Positions 38,901 through 39,043 of a stretch of 39,043 nucleotides of DNA are shown here, in pieces (position 1 is the stretch's first letter; each line of letters begins with the position of its first letter). Origin of the DNA: Gammaproteobacteria bacterium (GTDB lineage Bacteria > Pseudomonadota > Gammaproteobacteria > GRL18); the NCBI GenBank assembly GCA_026994225.1, contig JALWRI010000122.1, positions 1 through 39,043 of the forward strand, written 5' to 3'. Both the position numbers and the translations under genes were made by a program. Below the pieces are notes generated by a model. It worked only from the letters and a program-made list of their open reading frames with translations. It did no database searches and had not been told where the DNA came from.

Positions 38901-39043
38901 ATGGCAGCATAGAATATTTAGGGCGTATTGACGAACAATTAAAAATTCGTGGTTATCGTATTGAACCAGGAGAAATTGAAAATATTTTACGTACCCATGA
39001 TATGGTTAAAGATGTCGTCGTAATTGGCAGGGATTACGGTAAC
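23786..39043 (+). CDS. Giant NRPS, partial (docking-[C-A-PCP-E]x2-C-A-PCP-C-A...)
   Basis: An open frame of 5086 codons with no stop, cut by the right edge. By residue: TubC-type docking domain 1-57; C ~64 (HHIISDG at 195), A ~521, PCP (LGGDS, Ser1090), E ~1141 (HHLVMDG at 1270); DCL-type C ~1600 (HHILLDG at 1735), A ~2058, PCP (LGGDS, Ser2600), E ~2652 (HHLLVDG at 2782); DCL-type C ~3119 (HHILLDG at 3255), A ~3577, PCP (GGHS, Ser4127); LCL-type C ~4185 (HHIISDG at 4317), A from ~4646. GGDS carriers precede the E domains and GGHS the plain module, as expected. The two C domains after the E domains start YPLAPLQEGMLFHSLYD, the D-specific acceptor type. No thioesterase is reached. The ATG overlaps the previous stop. 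Confidence 0.95.
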   Translation, partial: MSNVQTLIKRLSERGVRLSVVDGERLKIRAGKGVLDGELRQALVDNKQAIIDALIAQELQKELAVSFAQQRLWFLEQLEPDTALYNIPAALRIVGQLDITVLEKVFTEVVNRHEVLRTTFVTKAGQAGQVFHASMPVPLVIKSLRSLAGTAQQKEIDKRAKKEAATPFNLETGPLLRTVLLELGEEEFILLLTMHHIISDGWSMNVFIREVVALYPAFLAGQASPLPDLPIQYADYAQWQREWLEEGHLQKQLDYWLPQLEHTAVLNLTGDYPRPAIQSIKGKHRYYQLDETLTQQIKDFSQAHNVTLFMTLLTVFKILLYRYTGQEDICVGTPVAGRNRSELENLIGFFINSLALRTQLKAEYSFIDLLQQVKETTLSAYGHQDVPFERLVDGLGLERNMSHPPLFQVMFVLQNIPSEVLEVAGLAFTPFAVDTEMAKFDLMLEVSEKENGLQVMVEYCSDLFHPESIDRLFGHYQTLLQAVVHKPEQNITRIPLMPPSERKQLLQLLTQNKVQNGGVYLHQRFELQVEKTPDSIALVYAQTHLTYRELNIRANQLAHYLRDLGVVPDNLVGIYLPRGFNLIVAILATLKAGAAYVPIDPSYPVDRIRFMLEDAKIKVLLSDEKLGSQLPTLSLHVLRIDRDWQYIEKGLEGHAENYNKKNIVNRADAINLAWVIYTSGSTGKPKGTAVMHQGVWNMLHWYTNEFSMQRSDKILLISSVGFDLTQKNIFAPLLVGGQLVLPDMERFDPSQVVDLVENEQITLLNCTPSVFHTILDATEQAYIRLRSLRHVFLGGENIVLSSLQDWLSSEDCHAQIVNTYGPTECTDIAAFYRIKQPLELLQQGCNVPIGKAPPNVELYVLDKNLQLLPQGVPGELCIGGIGVGKGYLHNLALTAEKFISNRFKIRNTLLQATGEEQKLYRTGDWVRVLQDGNIEFLGRIDYQVKIRGFRIEPGEIENVIDEYAGIEESVVIAKEDHRGHQRLLAYILLSSATEIEHLDIEALRKFLKQQLPDYMLPAAFKVLEYFPLTPNGKVDRNALPDIIDDNLSSDNKFVAPRSDKEKDLAIIWAEVLGKDKVGVFDNFFALGGDSILSIQVISRINRSGYHVKPKDMFENQTIAELANVLQEVEAPQAEQGLVTGNIDLSPVQIWFFAQHFAQPHYWNQAVLLTPGVKLEKKYLQRAIKNILQQHDALRICFHQGQVIRQYYAEMPSEIPLSWIDLTDISGVEQSDALKKESEILQASLDLEKGPLIRVAVFDLGIQQRLLIAVHHLVMDGISWRIVLEDLQLAYQAHSKGLAVNLGNKTVSLQKWLSALYHYANEQDFSAEITYWKETLQSPCKALPRDNWQADNTVASSVLYSVTLNSDYTEALLQTALQPYHNEINDLLLAALAKALAKWCASENVLIDLEGHGREEIGVDLDISRTVGWFTAIFPVALSILEDTADFIKVTKERLRAIPQKGLSYGLLRYLKGERDLQKQKQAELVFNYLGQFAALDKENALLRPATEDFGRSHAPAGQRPYLLEINALVQDSCLRIDCYYSQAVHHDDTIKSFLEDYKQALMALVDHCLQPDIAAYTPSDFPLAQLQQKNLDQLQLRNVEAVYPLAPLQEGMLFHSLYDTSSMYFEQMHCAITGDVDVQAFEQAWMLVIQQHPILRSYFIWEGVGKPLQVVKQHVKLKLAKLDWSNIATDEQEKRWQAYVIADRKNYFPLNHLPLMRLQWVKMAEQDYRFLWSYHHILLDGWSMALVLGQVFHNYEALYRGASVHPQAPVRYENFIAWLVKQDKQKAETFWQQYLAGFITPTSLPYDYKVTVEEAQHAEQRMDVDQKVTDKLNDLARHYQVTLNTLMQAAWALLLGRYSQENEVLFGITVAGRPTELANIEQMAGLFINTIPLRVKIDAKQSLLSWLGALQKIQSSLHEFETTPLVDIQRYSDLAGKEALFESILVFENFPIDKSLRQQKLPIHVGELQIFEQTNYPIVMVVIPSEQGLSLRLTYNTALFEAKTAERLIQHFFNLLNSMLLKPQQQVATVSMINAQEKKKLLCDWSQAPTAYPRNYCIHTLFDQQVEKTPDAIALIAGEETLSYAQLDARANQLAHYLRHLDIGPEMLVGFCFERCLDMIVSLLAILKAGAAYLPLDPEYPADRLIHMLEDTGVSVILSHSSLFNRLPEYTCQLILLDTEEIHTLLQQESSRTPLNGSTAKNLAYVMYTSGSTGRPKGIEVIHRNVVRLVKNNNFMELDSSTRFLHYAPVAFDAATLEIWGALLNGGTVVLSPPGQLSMEQLGQVIKEQAVNAAWLTAGLFHVMVEYHLEALKPLRYLLAGGDVLSPVHVKKVLDHIPDITLINGYGPTENTTFTCCYPMTKETQIQQSVPIGRVIANSSIYILDSALQPVPQGVAGELYTGGDGVARGYLNLPELTKQVFLPDPFAKEDHARMYKTGDRVRFNDAGLVEFLGRVDTQVKIRGYRIETAEIEVRLVEYDSVRDALVHVREENGQKRLVAYLIPEEGSVSIDDIKAFLSTSLPQYMLPSDYVLLEQFPLNANGKVDRKALPSPTAQIRQIDNHYVAPGNEIEKKLVVVWSEVLNLDSVGIEDNFFELGGDSILTIQLISRAARLGIHLTPKQVFAQQTIAKLAKVAKSIQSVDAPQGAVSGEIPLLPIQHWFFELAVTDAHYWNQSVLLTVQQNIENTVLESALMALLEQHDALRIRFQQKDNIWQQENMLLDMHVPFQEVDLSIFSYAQQQQRLIAESNKVQASLALDTSPLFRAVLFNLGEHGQRLLLCIHHLLVDGISWRILLEDLQTACRQQIQGQGIVLGDKTSSYQGWAKQLLIYTQSDTVQNSKPYWQYLSEQARKIVATIPVDMPAGENTEANVQRVSQQLSKAQTQLLLTQAHQSYRTDMNDLLIAALIQTLGQWSSNTKVLIEMEGHGRETITDQLDISRTVGWFTSLYPVLFDLSSVNTLTDLLKNCKSTLREIPHKGLSYGLLRYLGSDADQKFDCKADVAFNYLGQLDNVFAQDSLFIPATEEYGSERSGRAERTHLLSCNARVSDGCLFIDWLYSDKKHHARTIEQLAESYQANLQSILDHCLAEQTYHYIPFDFPLLDLEQEKLDKILADLPNIDDLYPLAPLQEGMLFHSLYDPQGGFYFNQVHCDIEGEVNWEHFIQAWNTVINSYDILRCGFVWEGLEKPLQFVQHQPEMAVKHYDWKNLKQAAQKKSWQALLVDDRHNGFAMHNAPLMRMAWIHLSDKKYRLLWSNHHILLDGWSMSLVLGQVFQYYEKLQQKEQIVIAQQPSYGQFIAWLQQRDIEQENQFWKQYLQGFSVATPLPKESHLLSEQADYEEQEILLEKELSQQLQALSRRHHLTLNVLIQAAWAILLARYSGEDDVVFGVTVSGRPADLDNVEKMVGLFINTIPLRIPLVATEKLLPWLTALQHQQVELRQYEATPLVNIQSLSEVHANDSLFNSILVFENYPMDSALRKQHFSLKISHVHTIEQTNFPLTLAVFPAEQMGLRFLYDTHQFSARNIASMLAHLNLLLQQFVTDIQQPLSALQLLTEAEQLQLSHWNATKAPYPERQTLSGLVAEYAQTIPDMLAVSDDQESLNYAELNTKANQLAHYLIDMSVVKGNFVALCLPRNNDMVVALLAILKVGAAYVPLDPSYPQERLEFMLADTQATVLITTETLQNHLHLHTTGRVLCLDSVESIFTSSMQHNPAVDIAEDDLAYVIYTSGSTGKPKGVCCHHRGVLNLLADFQSRAPLKEGDASSAWTSLSFDVSVYEIFVPLLSGGSLYLVPDAIRGDGLAFIHWIAKHQIAGAYIPPFMLQDFSQWLEQHPGESSLKRLLVGVEPIPEPLLVSFMMRIPTLQVINGYGPTETAICATLYNVSRDTMPDRRTPIGSAVQNTQLYVLDQNMQRVPPGVTGELFIGGAGVSRGYLNRPQLNQASFIRNPFNNDSTDRLYRTGDLVRYLPTIENEQGILEFVGRCDHQVKVRGYRIEPGEIESLLLTHQSVQEAIVIARDDKKGIKILVAYLVLSQQHVEVSELRQFLAEKLAEYMIPSAFVMLQEMPLTSNGKLDRKALPAPDFEQLSGDNNYVAARNDIEKRLLTIWQSVLDVERLGVFDNFFEHGGHSLLATQVVNRVNEAFQVKIPLRQLFTLPTVAEFAKQLGQSEAIDQDTAELITISRDGELPLSFSQQRLWFLQQLEPQNTAYNIPAAIRFEGDLNIEVLRQVFAHIVARHEVLRTTFIDYEGQAYQKIHAVRPWYLGLKDLSTLDEQAKQASFKDIANSEASYQFDLQKGPLLRTTLLQMSSNEYILLVTMHHIISDGWSVGIFIEEVSHFYKTLLQGETVALQPLAIQYADYAHWQRQWLQGERYEQQLHYWKQQLSNSSLLALPTDYPRTIGQAGAEVKVLIPKPITEKLHKLTQSQGVTLFSILLSAYQVLLYRYTGQTDISVGTPIAGRNRAELETLIGFFVNTLVLRNQFPDNPRFTELLQNTHKTVLDAFDAQDIPFDSLVDAMQIERDLLHTPLFQVMLVLQNMPVGELDLPGLRLLPVALETHTAKFDITLELTEQNNEIKGSFKYRSDLFSAQRMQTLQQHFLSLLASIVADPQQRISQYEILLQDEKVNILQNWNSSTVSVLKQCFYQQFIEQAAKTPDNIAICFGQQTISYADLNRYSNRLAHYLRSQDIGVEDRVAILAYRSIEMVIALLAVSKAGAAYVPLDPDHPVERLQWIIQDAKVKMLLTQQVCQEKCQPLFDREDCHLAYIIMDDQVMVCGDESEENVPYQGNLHELAYIIYTSGSTGKPKGVMIEHRQLNNYIAGFAPVLSLQEQECIDFAAPLAFDTSVTSVILPLLCGACIHISSEAQKKDPVQYLQQLQAQKVHVFKATAGYFRALLYATEKDTQLEHLHTIVLGGEALIFRDVEEWLQRFPQHRIINSYGPTETTVAVLHHVIRYDNLYQYANVLPIGRPFGNTEVYILDAQGGVCPAGIAGELYIGGQSVARAYVQRSDLNREVFINNYFSEDSRERLYRSGDLVRYLEDGSIEYLGRIDEQLKIRGYRIEPGEIENILRTHDMVKDVVVIGRDYGN
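23975..28580 (+). other. NRPS module 4 (C-A-PCP-E)
   Basis: Pocket residues are D-L-K-N-F-G-T-D-I, the third copy of the pattern seen in modules 1 and 3. The E domain has SPVQIWFF, HHLVMDG, EGHGRE and FNYLGQF, all needed motifs, so the residue should be delivered in D form. Confidence 0.87.
28580..33120 (+). other. NRPS module 5 (C-A-PCP-E), predicted D-Val
   Basis: Pocket residues D-A-L-W-L-G-G-T-F fit the well-known valine pattern (DAFWIGGTF of gramicidin S/surfactin) with two conservative changes. The E domain is intact (HHLLVDG, EGHGRE, FNYLGQL), so D-Val (or D-Ile/alloIle) is expected. The C domain is of the D-donor type. Confidence 0.85.
28592..28641 (+). repeat. Near-identical 50-bp repeat, copy 1 (start of D-donor C domain)
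   Basis: This stretch and 33149-33198 differ at only 2 of 50 bases. Both encode YPLAPLQEGMLFHSLYD. Codon-level identity beyond protein conservation suggests a recent module duplication or gene conversion. Confidence 0.7.
33130..36290 (+). other. NRPS module 6 (C-A-PCP)
   Basis: The D-donor type C domain follows the second epimerase. Pocket residues are D-V-Y-Y-L-G-G-I-C, taken from FDVSVYEIF, GAYIPPFM, LLVGVEPI and NGYGPTETAIC. I do not recognise the substrate. Carrier motif GGHS. Confidence 0.84.
33149..33198 (+). repeat. Near-identical 50-bp repeat, copy 2
   Basis: Partner of 28592-28641, 4557 bp downstream, an exact multiple of three, so homologous exchange between the copies would keep the reading frame and drop or add one C-A-PCP-E module. 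Confidence 0.7.
36330..39043 (+). other. NRPS module 7 (C-A, cut by window edge), Asx-like
   Basis: LCL-type C domain, then an A domain ending shortly after LKIRGYRIEPGEIE. Pocket residues are D-T-T-K-V-G-S-V-A. The T-K-V-G core is the one found in Asp/Asn codes (DLTKVGHIG, DLTKVGEVG), so Asp or Asn is a low-confidence guess. The carrier and all later modules lie beyond the window. Confidence 0.8.

Overview
The window reads as chromosomal DNA of an AT-rich gammaproteobacterium. The DnaJ-related protein with a C-terminal J domain, the alginate-export-type porin, the FadL channel and the HPP-CBS protein all fit that class. I cannot name the genus.

The first 5.9 kb carries ordinary genes. These are the N-terminus of a TRZ/ATZ-type amidohydrolase (minus strand, cut by the window edge), an alginate-export family porin behind a perfect FNR/Anr-type palindrome, a DnaJ-related protein, an HPP membrane protein with two CBS domains, mutM (minus strand) and a FadL-type fatty-acid channel. 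I saw no tRNA, rRNA, transposase, integrase or CRISPR array.

From 6090 to the right edge (33 kb) one co-directional assembly line is encoded by three giant genes. The first (2214 aa) is FAAL-ACP-KS-AT-DH-ACP-ACP, but the AT has lost both catalytic residues and the DH looks degenerate. The second (3676 aa) begins with a PLP-dependent domain of the tryptophanase/tyrosine phenol-lyase type, followed by three C-A-PCP modules and an acidic C-terminal tail. The third starts on an ATGA overlap. It begins with a TubC-type docking domain and continues C-A-PCP-E, C-A-PCP-E, C-A-PCP, C-A..., still open at the last base (5086 codons so far). No thioesterase, exporter or phosphopantetheinyl transferase lies inside the window, so the cluster continues to the right.

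Proposed working order (inference): FadL may admit fatty acids, FAAL adenylates one and loads it on ACP1, and the KS extends it once with a unit supplied by an AT in trans. The resulting beta-keto acyl chain meets the PLP domain and is then passed to at least seven amino-acid modules. Modules 4 and 5 carry epimerases and should give D-residues. Module 5 looks Val-specific and module 7 Asx-like. Modules 1, 3 and 4 share an unusual specificity pattern. The layout recalls iturin/mycosubtilin loading (ligase-ACP-KS-ACP-aminotransferase, AT in trans), with a tryptophanase-fold domain in place of the class III aminotransferase. This is the best candidate in the window for undescribed chemistry.
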